From Balneolaceae bacterium (GTDB lineage: Bacteria; Bacteroidota; Rhodothermia; Balneolales; Balneolaceae), in the NCBI GenBank assembly GCA_003561515.1, contig PWWL01000220.1, forward strand, positions 1-63,988: DNA of 63,988 nt. Direction: 5' to 3'. The translations under genes and the position numbers were made by a program. Each line of letters begins with the position of its first letter. The stretch's first letter is position 1. Under the pieces are notes generated by a model. The model had not been told where the DNA came from and did no database searches. It saw nothing but the letters and a program-made list of their open reading frames with translations. Positions 25,299 through 34,935 of the stretch are shown here, piece by piece.

Positions 25299-27077
25299 TT
25301 ATTTAATGAGCAGCATTTTCTTCGACCGGGTAAGCTCTCCTGTAATAATTCTGTAAATATACATTCCGGATGCCAGTCCTGCGGCATCGAAATTGATTGT
25401 ATGGTACCCGCTTTCGAGCTGACCATCCACAAGCGTTGCTACTTTCCGGCCGATAGAGTCATAAACTTCAAGTTTTACAGGCTTACTCTCGGTGATAGCA
25501 AAAGTTATCATGGTGGAGTTGTTGAATGGATTGGGAAAGTTCTGCAGGATAAAGTCATCATCGGGTACCGTGGAGTTCATTTCGAGTGTGTAGTCGATGT
25601 TCTCAAAACCGGATGTGTTTGTATTAACCACGGCTACCGAAATTTTCTCGAGGGCACTCCAATTCCATGCGGTCTGCACCGTTTGCGAAGCAGCGTCAGG
25701 GTTTACGGCAATTTCGGTGCTAATTGAACCATCGCGGAAATAACCTATTATCCCCAGGCCGACTCCCGGCTGTGTAGCACTGAGAACAAACTGAGGCTGC
25801 CCCTCTGCAATAGCAGGAACAGATGCTCTTACATAGTGAGATGCAAACGGCCTTAGATTGGTGCCTTCAACCACATCGCTCAGGAACTCCAACTCGTTTA
25901 ACACGAAATTTGGATTAGGATAATTTTGGGAGTCTTCAAATCCAAATCCGGGACGGCTAAACTCAGGACCCGAAGCCATATGCCACAGGTGATTACGAAC
26001 GTGCTCTCTGCTAAGATTACGCCCTGAATCTGTAAGCGTATTTGTCATTGCGGTGAAAAACAGCTTATTTCTATCTTCAATAAACTGGTCCCAAACGTCT
26101 ACCCAAAAGTCGATGCCAATCGTTTCGAAGAAATAGAGCATCCAGGTCATGTGCCAGTAAGCGCCTGGGGTTGGGTTCGAGGAATTACCGAAGATAGATT
26201 GAGAGCTTGGCGAATCAGACTCAAACGTGGTTTTAATATAGTTGTAATAGTCATTTACATCGGGAAACACCACCTCTTCCATCAATACAGCGTCCATTTC
26301 TATCCAATCGAATGAGCCGGCATCACCCTGCCAGCGGTTTGTTTCGAACTGGATGGCATGCTTGATTTCATGAGCCACAGTTACATATAGCGCACCGACA
26401 ATATCTCCTTCGGGATGGCTGTTTGGGGGAAATCCCTCAAAATTATTATGTATTCGTATAAATGTGGTGGACCCACTTTGTGTGGTGGTACCATAAAAAT
26501 TGAAATTCCTGTAAAATATCTCGTAAGGATTTGTTTTCCGAAAATCTGCAAATCCAGCCTGTTCAACCTGGTAGCGATAGGAAGAGTCGGCAGCGAACGC
26601 CGTCAGCTCTACATAGTCGGGTATGCCGCTGCTATTCGTATCGGCAAGTGGTACGGCATCAGGGCCATCGGTTTCGTAGTGAATGATGAAATTACCTGAT
26701 GGCGAAAGAAATGTTTGTGTATGTTCGGTGTTGGGACGGTCTGTGAACTCTTCAATTTCGCGAACAACCATGGGAGAGAGTCGCGCCCGGTTTTCAAGAA
26801 AATACCTGTACTCAGAGTTCATGCATTTTACCGGACCGGCATCTTCCTTTACGAACTCATTACGAACACGATCCGGAGCATAGGCATACCTGAATTTCTG
26901 CAGCAAGACTTCCTCATCCGTAATATGTCCTAGCTTATGAGCCTCATCAATAGCCCGAAACACAGGATGTTCGTGAACCCGCTGATGGTATTGAGCTGAC
27001 TGTGCGAGAACAGGAAGCCACAACAGGGTCAGCAACAGCGTGCAGATAGGGAAAATGTATGCAGCAGGTCGCGTCAT
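25299..27077 (-). CDS. Secreted zinc metalloprotease (MXAN_6640-like) with T9SS sorting domain
   Basis: A 592-residue protein with a signal peptide (1-25, ending VLAQS), a long catalytic region and a C-terminal type A sorting domain of the type IX secretion system (about residues 510-592, opening NFPNPFNNSTMITF and ending SKKMLLIK). The zinc motif VTVAHEIKHAIQFE, near residue 235, is HExxH. A candidate third ligand lies in MDAVLMEEVVF downstream. This layout matches the MXAN_6640-type putative metalloproteases. It should be secreted across the outer membrane. It is monocistronic and evidence that a type IX system exists elsewhere in the genome. Confidence 0.85.
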   Translation of the reverse strand: MTRPAAYIFPICTLLLTLLWLPVLAQSAQYHQRVHEHPVFRAIDEAHKLGHITDEEVLLQKFRYAYAPDRVRNEFVKEDAGPVKCMNSEYRYFLENRARLSPMVVREIEEFTDRPNTEHTQTFLSPSGNFIIHYETDGPDAVPLADTNSSGIPDYVELTAFAADSSYRYQVEQAGFADFRKTNPYEIFYRNFNFYGTTTQSGSTTFIRIHNNFEGFPPNSHPEGDIVGALYVTVAHEIKHAIQFETNRWQGDAGSFDWIEMDAVLMEEVVFPDVNDYYNYIKTTFESDSPSSQSIFGNSSNPTPGAYWHMTWMLYFFETIGIDFWVDVWDQFIEDRNKLFFTAMTNTLTDSGRNLSREHVRNHLWHMASGPEFSRPGFGFEDSQNYPNPNFVLNELEFLSDVVEGTNLRPFASHYVRASVPAIAEGQPQFVLSATQPGVGLGIIGYFRDGSISTEIAVNPDAASQTVQTAWNWSALEKISVAVVNTNTSGFENIDYTLEMNSTVPDDDFILQNFPNPFNNSTMITFAITESKPVKLEVYDSIGRKVATLVDGQLESGYHTINFDAAGLASGMYIYRIITGELTRSKKMLLIK

Positions 27078-27223
27078 GCATGAATTGAGTTTATACGAAT
27101 AATCTGAAAAGATCGTAAATTAAAGGTTGATTTAGAAAATCGATTAATAGCAGGGATCAAATAAAAAAATCCCTGAAGCGCACCGGAAGAAAACGCCGCA
27201 GATTCGAATTTAGCACACATACT

Positions 27224-28186
27224 ATGAAGTACGAAGTTATTCTTTACTATAAATTCTCAGGAATTGAAAACCCGGAAGCTTTTTGCAAAGAGCACAGAGC
27301 ATTCCTGAAAGAGCTTGGAGCTCTGGGCAGGGTCTATATTAGCTCTGAAGGAATCAACGGCACACTGGGCGGCACAACCGGGCAGATGCAGGCGTACAAA
27401 GAGTATCTGCGTTCGCTACCCGGATTTGAAGAAACTGAATTCAAAACAGATCTTCACGATGAAATCCCTTTTGCAAAACTGATCTGTAAGATTCGTGAGG
27501 AAATCGTAGCCATTCATGCCGAAGGCCTAGATCCGAAAGAGGGTGGCTATCACATGCCGCCGTCCGAATGGAGAAAAACCATGGAATCGGGCGAGGATTA
27601 TGTGATGATTGATGTTCGAAACGACTATGAGTCGAATGTGGGACATTTTGAGGGTGCCCTCAAGCCGCCGGTCGAAAATTTTTATGATTTTCCTCAGTGG
27701 CTTGAGGAAGCTGAGGAGACGATTCCCAAAGACAAGAAGGTTCTGATGTACTGCACCGGTGGCATCCGGTGCGAGAAGTTTTCCGTGCTCATGAAAAAGA
27801 AAGGGTGGGATGATGTGAATCAGCTTCACGGCGGTATCCTGAACTACGCAAAGGAGGAAGGTGGCGCACATTTTAAAGGCAAATGTTTTGTGTTCGACGA
27901 CCGCCTGGTGGTGCCTGTTAACAAGGACAGCCTGGAACCGATTGCCCGCTGTAAAATTACGGGTAAGCCGGCCGACAGCTACATCAACTGCGCCAATATG
28001 GAGTGCAACAAGCTCTTTGTCTGTTCGGAGGAGGGTGCCCAAATTATGGAAGGCTGCTGCAGCGAAGAGTGCAGGAAGAGTGAGTACATGCGTCCATTCG
28101 ACCCCGATAACGCGTTCCGGCCTTTCAGAAAATGGTACAATTATTTTGATGACGATTTTAAGCAAAGAGAGCTCCAGGGTCAGTGA
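27224..28186 (+). CDS. trhO: tRNA uridine(34) hydroxylase TrhO (YceA-type rhodanese protein)
   Basis: A 320-residue protein with the YceA N-terminal acylphosphatase-like domain (SSEGINGTLGG), a central rhodanese domain with the active cysteine in YCTGGIRCEKF (near residue 178), and a cysteine-rich C-terminal zinc-like segment (CKITGKPADSYINCANMECN). TrhO performs oxygen-dependent 5-hydroxylation of U34 in tRNA. The next gene, another RNA-modification enzyme, overlaps its 3' end by 38 bases. Confidence 0.93.
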   Translation: MKYEVILYYKFSGIENPEAFCKEHRAFLKELGALGRVYISSEGINGTLGGTTGQMQAYKEYLRSLPGFEETEFKTDLHDEIPFAKLICKIREEIVAIHAEGLDPKEGGYHMPPSEWRKTMESGEDYVMIDVRNDYESNVGHFEGALKPPVENFYDFPQWLEEAEETIPKDKKVLMYCTGGIRCEKFSVLMKKKGWDDVNQLHGGILNYAKEEGGAHFKGKCFVFDDRLVVPVNKDSLEPIARCKITGKPADSYINCANMECNKLFVCSEEGAQIMEGCCSEECRKSEYMRPFDPDNAFRPFRKWYNYFDDDFKQRELQGQ

Positions 28187-29045
28187 GGTACGCATTACAG
28201 CTCCGTATGAGCTGACCCGAACCATTACCGTAAAGCCAAAAGATGCCGGTAAAACGGTGCTCGGCTTCTTCAGAGAACGGTTCCCCTATCTTTCAGAATC
28301 AACCTGGCGCGCAAGATTTAAAAACGGATGGATTTGCGAAGGGGATGATGAATTGCATCCAGAGTACAGGCTCCGTTCGCAACAGGTTATTCAGCACTAC
28401 TCACCACGGGTGGTTGAGCCGTCGGTGGCGGCCGCCATCAGGATTATCGAAGAAACCAACGATTGGCTGGCCGTGTACAAACCGGCGCCCCTGCCTATGC
28501 ACCAGGGAGGACGCTACTACAAAAACACACTGCTCTACATGCTCGGTGAGATGGGTTGCCCGGGCCTGAGAATGGTTCACCGCCTCGATTCGGTTACATC
28601 TGGCGTGGTGCTAGTTGCACGAAATAAAGAGGCGGCGATACGGTTGCGAAAAGAATTCGAGGCAAATCGTGTAGCAAAGACCTACCACGCAATTGTGCAG
28701 GGTGAGATGAATAGCGAGATCACCGTCAATGCATCGGTTCGCAGAAAAAGAGGCTTTGTGTTTGAGTGCGGAGAGGGGCTTGAAGGGGCAAAAGAGGCGG
28801 TGACGCGTTTTATCCCGGAAAACACTGAGGAGGGGAATACCCTGGTAAAATGCATTCCGGAAACCGGGAGAACCCACCAGATCAGGCTGCATTTACAGCA
28901 TGCCGGCTTTCCGATTGTGGATGACCCCATTTACGGGCCGGATGGTGATCAGAGTGGAAAACGGCTCCAGAACTCCGCAATAAGCCTGCGGAGTTCCGGA
29001 ATCGTTGTTAAAGATCTTGGGATTGCTGTCAGTTCAGGTTCTTGA
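28149..29045 (+). CDS. RluA-family pseudouridine synthase
   Basis: From ATG 28149 the protein has 298 residues. It includes an S4-like N-terminal region (FLGFFRERF-type helix, WRARFKNGWI) and the RluA catalytic domain with the essential aspartate in MVHRLDSVTSG, KTYHAIVQG and CIPETGRTHQIRLHLQH. It isomerises specific uridines in rRNA or tRNA; the target is not clear. The start overlaps trhO by 38 bases. The frame is open further upstream to 27861, but that part only shadows trhO. Confidence 0.88.
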   Translation: MTILSKESSRVSEVRITAPYELTRTITVKPKDAGKTVLGFFRERFPYLSESTWRARFKNGWICEGDDELHPEYRLRSQQVIQHYSPRVVEPSVAAAIRIIEETNDWLAVYKPAPLPMHQGGRYYKNTLLYMLGEMGCPGLRMVHRLDSVTSGVVLVARNKEAAIRLRKEFEANRVAKTYHAIVQGEMNSEITVNASVRRKRGFVFECGEGLEGAKEAVTRFIPENTEEGNTLVKCIPETGRTHQIRLHLQHAGFPIVDDPIYGPDGDQSGKRLQNSAISLRSSGIVVKDLGIAVSSGS

Positions 29046-29074
29046 TTTTATCGAGAATGCCGAGGCTATAATTT

Positions 29075-30148
29075 TTAATTACCTCCGGTAGTTTCATACA
29101 CGCTTCGTGTTTGAAATGTCAGGCTAGATCCCAAACCGCTGGCGGCCAAATCGGCATACTGCTGTGCGCTGCAATCGTAATTAATGGTAGCGCCACCACC
29201 CATATCAGCGTTGAATTTGGGAACATTTTGATGAGTATTACCAACTATAACAGACCCGCGGATTACAGCATTACCGCGTCCGTCAATTTTCATGGCGTTT
29301 TCAAAAATCACAAGTCCGTCGAACTCAAAACCGCCTCTAACTTCAATTGCACCAGAATCATCACCTTCTTCAACTTCAATCTTTCCACTGTTTCGTACAA
29401 TCATGATTCCGGCGCCTTTATTTTGATTACCGGCAAATCGTACGTTGCTGTTTACAACAAATATTCCGGGGTTTTCTTTCGATCCTAAATTGTGTTGATT
29501 TTGGCTGGGGCTTAATACTGTTCCATGCGGCTCAAGTTGATCAATTAAATCAGAAAGATCATCCATGGTCAATCCATCAAAAACATCAATAGGCGGATCT
29601 CCAAGTACTTTACCGGCACCCCATATACCACCCTGAACAGTGCCCATATCATCTGAATGATTCACGCTAACACCCGGCTTGTCAGCACACTGGCCGGATA
29701 TGTCGTGCCCGTCGATTGTGGTACTGCCGCCGGCCGAAAAATTAAACTTGTCGGGATCACTCATTATGAATCCCAAAGCGGAGAAAAATGTCGGCACAGA
29801 ACTGCTTTGTTCTTGGTTCAGCAACATTGTTACCTGTTGTGATTCACCATTAAACGTTCCGTTAGAGTGAAGCCTCAGCAAACCCGCAGGTGTTTCTTCA
29901 ACGTTTACAGATGCACTTCCACCTCCAACTGTAAAAGTGGCTGATGATCCGTCTCTCCAGTCGGGATCGTCAATCATTTGGCGTATAGCCAGTTCAGTAC
30001 CCATGTAAGCCACGTTTTTTGCCTGTACTGCTTCAGCCATATTGGCTGAATGGTTAACCATTTGGCCAAGGCCGCCAAAAAGTGAAGTTTGGGTAATTCC
30101 GATGGAAATCAACAGCCCTGTTACGATAATTAGCATTGCTCGTCCCAT
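29075..30148 (-). CDS. PilX-like membrane-anchored protein with beta-solenoid region
   Basis: A 357-residue protein with one N-terminal membrane helix (residues 4-22). A segment resembling PilX minor pilins follows (AEAVQAKNVAYMGTELAIRQM), with two cysteines near residues 158 and 325. The region 230-320 is rich in short beta repeats of the IEVRGGFEFDGLVIF type, suggesting a solenoid. A canonical class III leader (G|FTLxE) is absent. It is the last gene of a three-gene operon, 10 bases after the previous one. Probable role: pilus or pseudopilus tip assembly, by position and architecture only. Confidence 0.6.
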   Translation of the reverse strand: MGRAMLIIVTGLLISIGITQTSLFGGLGQMVNHSANMAEAVQAKNVAYMGTELAIRQMIDDPDWRDGSSATFTVGGGSASVNVEETPAGLLRLHSNGTFNGESQQVTMLLNQEQSSSVPTFFSALGFIMSDPDKFNFSAGGSTTIDGHDISGQCADKPGVSVNHSDDMGTVQGGIWGAGKVLGDPPIDVFDGLTMDDLSDLIDQLEPHGTVLSPSQNQHNLGSKENPGIFVVNSNVRFAGNQNKGAGIMIVRNSGKIEVEEGDDSGAIEVRGGFEFDGLVIFENAMKIDGRGNAVIRGSVIVGNTHQNVPKFNADMGGGATINYDCSAQQYADLAASGLGSSLTFQTRSVYETTGGN

Positions 30149-30158
30149 GATGAGCTCC

Positions 30159-30743
30159 TTATAAATTTAGGTTAGGCGGAGTAAATACTTTTCTCCATGA
30201 TGATGTTGTAAATTGGTTATTTCTACCTATTCCCTCTCTGGATTCTACTTCTAAGATTACCTCGACTCGGTGGATATCTTCCCGGGTTGATGCATCAATT
30301 GGAAATGGTAAGGGATTGTGATTGCCGGGTACAAAGTATCTCAGTTCGAATCGGGTTACTCCAACATTGATATCCTGAGTATCTCCATCAACAATTCTTG
30401 TCAACGTTCTGTGTCGTGGATTTGGTGATCCGGCAATTACATCTGTACCCAGACGCCAAGTCACAGTATTCACAGTCTCTGCGGGATTGTTGTTTAAATT
30501 TGATTGAAACCGAATTTCATTTTCATCGGCTACCTGAATTGCTCCAGCAATCGGCTCTTGAACGTTATATCCAATTTTCTGAAAATCGAATTCTACAATG
30601 TCAGAAATATTTGAAACATGATTCTGGCTCATGGTATGCATAGTAATATCTGCAGAATGCTGCCCCATTCTTGTGTTCAGAGTTACTATGGCAATCATCA
30701 GCATTCCGCCGATGATAAAACTTATGGTTAAACCAAGATTCAT
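30159..30743 (-). CDS. PilW-like membrane-anchored protein
   Basis: A 194-residue protein with an N-terminal membrane helix (residues 4-22), then a helix and a beta-rich domain. This is the shape of PilW-type minor pilins. Cleavage after Gly4 is imaginable, but the mature +5 residue would be Phe, not the conserved Glu. It sits between the PilV-like and PilX-like genes with gaps of 2 and 10 bases. Confidence 0.5.
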   Translation of the reverse strand: MNLGLTISFIIGGMLMIAIVTLNTRMGQHSADITMHTMSQNHVSNISDIVEFDFQKIGYNVQEPIAGAIQVADENEIRFQSNLNNNPAETVNTVTWRLGTDVIAGSPNPRHRTLTRIVDGDTQDINVGVTRFELRYFVPGNHNPLPFPIDASTREDIHRVEVILEVESREGIGRNNQFTTSSWRKVFTPPNLNL

Positions 30744-30745
30744 GA

Positions 30746-31249
30746 TTAATTGGAGTTGTTATAAACTCTTGTATAGTTGAGTATTACATCGTTGCGAAGT
30801 GATTCACTTGCAACGGTGACGGTAATTCTTTTAAAGATACTTCTTGCAGACGAAGTCTGTTCAAGGTCGTTTGGATTCATATAGCTAACTTCAGTAGAAA
30901 CGAGAAAATCGCCTAAACCGGTCGTAATGGTTTCACTGTAACCATTGAAGTCCTCAAAGTGCTGAAGTGAATTTCTGTCATTTGCATTGTTATTGACAGG
31001 CATGGGGTCGCCGGAAACAAAATCATCCGGTATATCACCAGGAATTGTTTCATTGGCAGTTGCAGCATCAAACGGTACACTCTTCGATAGCTCAATGATA
31101 TCCTGAGCAATTGTCACGGCATGAACTTCGACCTCTGAGGTAACTTTTGTCTCAATGTTACCTAACATGTAGCGATTTGCAGTGGTGAGTATGAGCGAAA
31201 AAATTATTATCGCTCCAATAACCTGTAAAACTTCAGAATATCCTATCAT
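30746..31249 (-). CDS. PilV-like membrane-anchored protein
   Basis: A 167-residue protein with a membrane helix at residues 7-24 and a predicted helix reaching about residue 55, followed by a beta-rich domain. The order of this gene, the PilW-like and the PilX-like gene matches pilVWX minor-pilin operons. It also lacks a recognisable prepilin leader peptide. It is first in the operon. A terminator for mdh lies 180 bases upstream, so its own promoter must lie between 31250 and 31426. Confidence 0.5.
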   Translation of the reverse strand: MIGYSEVLQVIGAIIIFSLILTTANRYMLGNIETKVTSEVEVHAVTIAQDIIELSKSVPFDAATANETIPGDIPDDFVSGDPMPVNNNANDRNSLQHFEDFNGYSETITTGLGDFLVSTEVSYMNPNDLEQTSSARSIFKRITVTVASESLRNDVILNYTRVYNNSN

Positions 31250-31426
31250 AGCGCCAATAAATTATTTGACAGGTATGGATGGTGCCGCTCTATCAATTTG
31301 TTATTATTTATACCGCATAGCCAGTTATCAGCTGGATGTGCTTCTTTTCTTCCGCACCTGACTATATAATAAAGACGATTATCGACTTCTCTCGTTACAT
31401 ATTTCTTAATAATTCCTGTTACGATT

Positions 31427-31459
31427 AAAAAACCCCAATCCTGGGGAGGAATGGGGTTT
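31427..31459 (-). terminator. Terminator downstream of mdh
   Basis: Read on the minus strand, AAACCCCA and TGGGGTTT arms with an inner TCC/GGA stem are followed by six T. It lies 42 bases past the mdh stop. A 78-codon frame crossing it (31246-31482) is therefore unlikely to be a gene. Confidence 0.75.
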
Positions 31460-31500
31460 AATTGCAAGTAGTGAAGAGCCAAGTCTTCTTTTTTTGCGGT

Positions 31501-32457
31501 TTATTTATCCATCAGCTTATTGTAGTCGTCCAGTGTTGAACGGACTGCTTTTTCTGATGCTCTTAACAGTTCCTTTTCGCTATCGGTAAGGTCAATTTCG
31601 ATAATTTCCTTGATACCGCCATGTCCAAGCTTCACTGGCACGCCGATAAACAGGTCATTAATGCCGAATTCACCTTCAAGATAAGCGGCACATGGGAATA
31701 TACGATTTTGATCCAGCATTATTGCTTCGACCATCTGAGCTGCAGCTGCACCCGGCGCATACCATGCCGATGTGCCCATCAATCCAACAATCTCACCTCC
31801 GCCCGTCTTGGTACGTTCTACAATATCATTCAGCTTGCCTTCATCGATAAGCTGTGTTACGGGGATTCCAGAAACGGTGGTGTATCGGGGAAGTGGCACC
31901 ATGGTGTCGCCGTGGCCGCCCATCAGCATTGCCTGAATGTCTTTGGTTGAAACATCAAGCTCTTCAGCCAGAAATGCCCGATAGCGTGCTGTATCGAGAA
32001 TTCCGGCCATGCCCATCACTTTTTTCTTATCGAGATTAGATGCAGCATAAGATACGTATGTCATCACATCCAGTGGATTCGAAACCACAATGATGATGGT
32101 ATCGGGTGATTGTTTTACGAGCTCTTCGGTCACGGTTTTAACGATATTGCCGTTAATTCCAAGGAGATCGTCCCGGCTCATGCCCGGCCGGCGCGGTACA
32201 CCTGCGGTAATTACACACACATCCGATCCTTTTGTGTCACTGTAATCCACGGTTCCTTTAAGGCGAGTATCAAAATTTTGTATGGGCGCTGTTTGCCACT
32301 GATCGAGTGCCCGGCCTTTTGATGGATAAAACGTTTTGTCGCCCTCTTTCTTTTCGATGTCAAGCATGATCACTTCTTTGGCGAAATCACGCTCAGCGAT
32401 GGTGTAAGCTACAGTTGAGCCCACATTTCCACCGGCTCCTACAACAGTTACTTTCAT
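31501..32457 (-). CDS. mdh: Malate dehydrogenase (LDH-like type)
   Basis: A 318-residue NAD enzyme with the Rossmann motif VVGAGGNVGS. The substrate loop GVPRRPGMSRDDL carries the methionine that favours malate over lactate. The catalytic histidine is in MGGHGDTMVPLP. It converts malate and oxaloacetate in the TCA cycle. It is monocistronic, with a terminator downstream and a 142-base gap upstream. Confidence 0.96.
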   Translation of the reverse strand: MKVTVVGAGGNVGSTVAYTIAERDFAKEVIMLDIEKKEGDKTFYPSKGRALDQWQTAPIQNFDTRLKGTVDYSDTKGSDVCVITAGVPRRPGMSRDDLLGINGNIVKTVTEELVKQSPDTIIIVVSNPLDVMTYVSYAASNLDKKKVMGMAGILDTARYRAFLAEELDVSTKDIQAMLMGGHGDTMVPLPRYTTVSGIPVTQLIDEGKLNDIVERTKTGGGEIVGLMGTSAWYAPGAAAAQMVEAIMLDQNRIFPCAAYLEGEFGINDLFIGVPVKLGHGGIKEIIEIDLTDSEKELLRASEKAVRSTLDDYNKLMDK

Positions 32458-32599
32458 TGTTTGTCAGCTTTTTAGTTAAGATTTATTTCTGCCATGACCG
32501 GTTTTCAAGCGGTAAAATGAGACAGAAAAAGTTTCTATAGTTATACCCTCTAAGATAGGGGAAATTGTAGAGCTTCTGAAGTAATGATGTGGTTAATTA

Positions 32600-33469
32600 T
32601 CATTCCTTTCGGCGGTCGAGACCCCACATCAGCTTGTTGCGTAACGTTTCGAAGTAATTCTGTTCGGGCAGCTGTACGAGATGTACGGAGTAATTGCTCT
32701 GTTTGATGATGAAATCGAGTCCCGGGTTTTCATGATGAACTTTTCCATCATAAGAGAAAAGTGTGTTTGTTCCTGAATGCTCACAACGAATGCGCAACTC
32801 TCTGTTCGAAGGCAGTACCAGTGGCCGGGTGGTAAGCGTGTGCGGATTAATGGGCGTTAAAAGCATAACCGGTGTATTGGGAAGAACAATAGGACCCCCG
32901 GCGGATAAATTGTACGCTGTTGAACCGGTGGGAGTGGAGATGAGAAGACCGTCTGCCCAATAATTGTTGATAAACACGCCATCGTACTCAGCGTGCAGTG
33001 CAATCATGGACGAAGTATCTTTTTTTGAAAAAAGAAACTCATTAAGAGCGTATACAACCGCCCCATCAGAAATGTGGGCTTCCAGCATTGCTCTTTCATC
33101 AATTGAGTATTGCTTTTTTTGAAGGTGAGCCAGGGCATCTTCAATGTTTTCTGGCTGAATATTCGCCATAAAACCAAGTTTGCCGGTATTGATCCCCAAA
33201 ACCGGAACCGGATTTTCTTTGGTAAGATCCGCGGTATGCAGCATTGTGCCATCACCGCCTACGGCTATCACATAGTCTGATGTCTGGACGGCCTTTCGCT
33301 CTGTATCAGTCACATAAGAATCGAACCGGCTAAAGATACCGCTCAGTGAGTCGCGAAGCGCGGATGCTACAGCTACAGATGTCTGGTTCCTGGCACACCA
33401 ATTAAGCACTCTCTCGATAGGCTCCTCAACCGAGTACTTTTGCGGATTTGCTACGATGGCGAATTTCAT
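32600..33469 (-). CDS. nadK: NAD kinase
   Basis: A 289-residue protein with the GGDGT motif (AVGGDGTMLHTA), the NTGKLGFMA loop, and the conserved STPTGSTAYNLSAGGPI segment of the diacylglycerol-kinase-like superfamily. It phosphorylates NAD to NADP. The start overlaps the stop of the solute-binding protein gene by 4 bases, so translation is coupled. It is the last gene of the ddl operon. Confidence 0.95.
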   Translation of the reverse strand: MKFAIVANPQKYSVEEPIERVLNWCARNQTSVAVASALRDSLSGIFSRFDSYVTDTERKAVQTSDYVIAVGGDGTMLHTADLTKENPVPVLGINTGKLGFMANIQPENIEDALAHLQKKQYSIDERAMLEAHISDGAVVYALNEFLFSKKDTSSMIALHAEYDGVFINNYWADGLLISTPTGSTAYNLSAGGPIVLPNTPVMLLTPINPHTLTTRPLVLPSNRELRIRCEHSGTNTLFSYDGKVHHENPGLDFIIKQSNYSVHLVQLPEQNYFETLRNKLMWGLDRRKE

Positions 33470-34932
33470 GAAGGCTGCCGACCTGCGTTTTGAAGTTGTA
33501 AATTCCTGACTGTCAGAAGCCAGGGCACGGCAGAAGGTTCAATTCCTGATAGCCGTTTAGAATGGAGGGATATAACAGGGGTTTCGAATGACAGCCAAAA
33601 ACCTGACAGATCCTTGTTGCGAATATGAACGTTATCAGTTGTACGCGAATAGAGTGTTATTTCTGGAATTACCACATAGATATCGAGATACGACAGGGAT
33701 GACTCCGGTTGAACGAGAGCAGAATTAATTTCGGAGAAAATGACCCTCGCAGTGAGATTTTCGGTATTGGTGATGAAGTATTCCGGTTTCGGTTCACCCG
33801 GTTCATCGTCCGGTAATAATTCAGGACGAAAATCCAGAGTGCCATTTAGTCTGAAGTTCACTTCATTACTATTACGGAGCCTGTCTGCAAGCCATGCAGT
33901 TTCCGCGGAAGCGTACTGATTGATGTAGACTGCCGTAAATCGAAAGCCTGCATTGTTGATGAGCGTAAAATCATCTTCATACGAGGAACGAAGCAGCCCG
34001 TCAGCGTCGAGCACCTGGCGATTGATTAAAGGCCCGGCCTCAGGTATCCAGTCAATATTGCTTCGAATAAACTCTTGAAAAAGTTCACTTTCAGTACCCT
34101 TGAAAACCAAATCTATTCTGTTGATCCCAAAATCCTGAAATCGGTCATGCTCATTTTTTGAAAGAATGATACGTCCATTCTCCATCGAACGGAAACGGAA
34201 CGGCCCTGTCCCAACCGGGTTGGATGTAAGCGAAAATCCTGTTGTGCTGACAGATTCCTGAGGGTAAATCGAAAGATAGGGGGAGGCAAGCTTTTCCAGT
34301 AAAAGTTCGTCCGGTTGGTTCAGTCTTATTACCAGGGATCTTTGATTCAGCACTTCAATACCTCTAACGCCATCAACCACCCTGCGGGTTACGTCGTGCT
34401 GGCTGCGCTGTTCTGTGAAAAAGCTTCTGTAACCGACAACATTCATCAGTAAACGTGATGCGTGCTCAGGCACGGTATTCACTGCAGTTCTTTCAAATGC
34501 ACGCTTAACATCATTTGCATGAAGCCGCCGCCCCACACCCGCTGTAAATACCCGGCTATCGTGAAAAAAAATATTTTCCTTCAGGTGAATTGTATACTCC
34601 AGGCCGTTCTCCGAGATTTCTACCGTGTCGGCCAGCGCAGGCACGGGCTCTCCAATCTCATTTAAGGTAAACAGACTCTCATAAATCAGAGAGACTGCTC
34701 GTTTTGTGCTGAGGTTCTCTGCAAACAGAGGATCAAGGTTGGTTACCGGGTCAATCAAACCAATAGTGATTTGACGAAATTCTTCAACATCATCATCTTC
34801 TGCTGTTTCCGCCAGGGCAATTCGCGGAGCATCTTGCACAACTGTAACCGTATCGGTTGGCCCGCAGGCAGAAATAATCAAAAGTAAGGTCAGAACTAAA
34901 AGTAGGGGGAATTTTACGATGGTTGTTTGCAT
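33466..34932 (-). CDS. Orphan family-5 solute-binding lipoprotein
   Basis: A 488-residue lipoprotein: signal peptide with lipobox LLIISAC (Cys22), then a family-5 (oligopeptide/nickel-type) substrate-binding fold with DPVTNLDPLFAENLST, YESLFTLNEIGEPVPALA and NPVGTGPFRF. No permease or ATPase gene is adjacent. It lies between ddl (3-base gap) and nadK (4-base overlap) in a tight operon. The cell-wall context raises the possibility that it handles muropeptides, but this is inference. Confidence 0.82.
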   Translation of the reverse strand: MQTTIVKFPLLLVLTLLLIISACGPTDTVTVVQDAPRIALAETAEDDDVEEFRQITIGLIDPVTNLDPLFAENLSTKRAVSLIYESLFTLNEIGEPVPALADTVEISENGLEYTIHLKENIFFHDSRVFTAGVGRRLHANDVKRAFERTAVNTVPEHASRLLMNVVGYRSFFTEQRSQHDVTRRVVDGVRGIEVLNQRSLVIRLNQPDELLLEKLASPYLSIYPQESVSTTGFSLTSNPVGTGPFRFRSMENGRIILSKNEHDRFQDFGINRIDLVFKGTESELFQEFIRSNIDWIPEAGPLINRQVLDADGLLRSSYEDDFTLINNAGFRFTAVYINQYASAETAWLADRLRNSNEVNFRLNGTLDFRPELLPDDEPGEPKPEYFITNTENLTARVIFSEINSALVQPESSLSYLDIYVVIPEITLYSRTTDNVHIRNKDLSGFWLSFETPVISLHSKRLSGIEPSAVPWLLTVRNLQLQNAGRQPS

Positions 34933-34935
34933 ATG

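Noticed and set aside
25159-25356. 65-codon plus-strand frame after hemW
   Set aside because: It starts inside a dispersed repeat and ends inside the convergent protease gene.
31246-31482. A 78-codon frame on the minus strand overlapping the PilV-like start
   Set aside because: It spans the mdh terminator hairpin and its T-run, and its composition is not protein-like.
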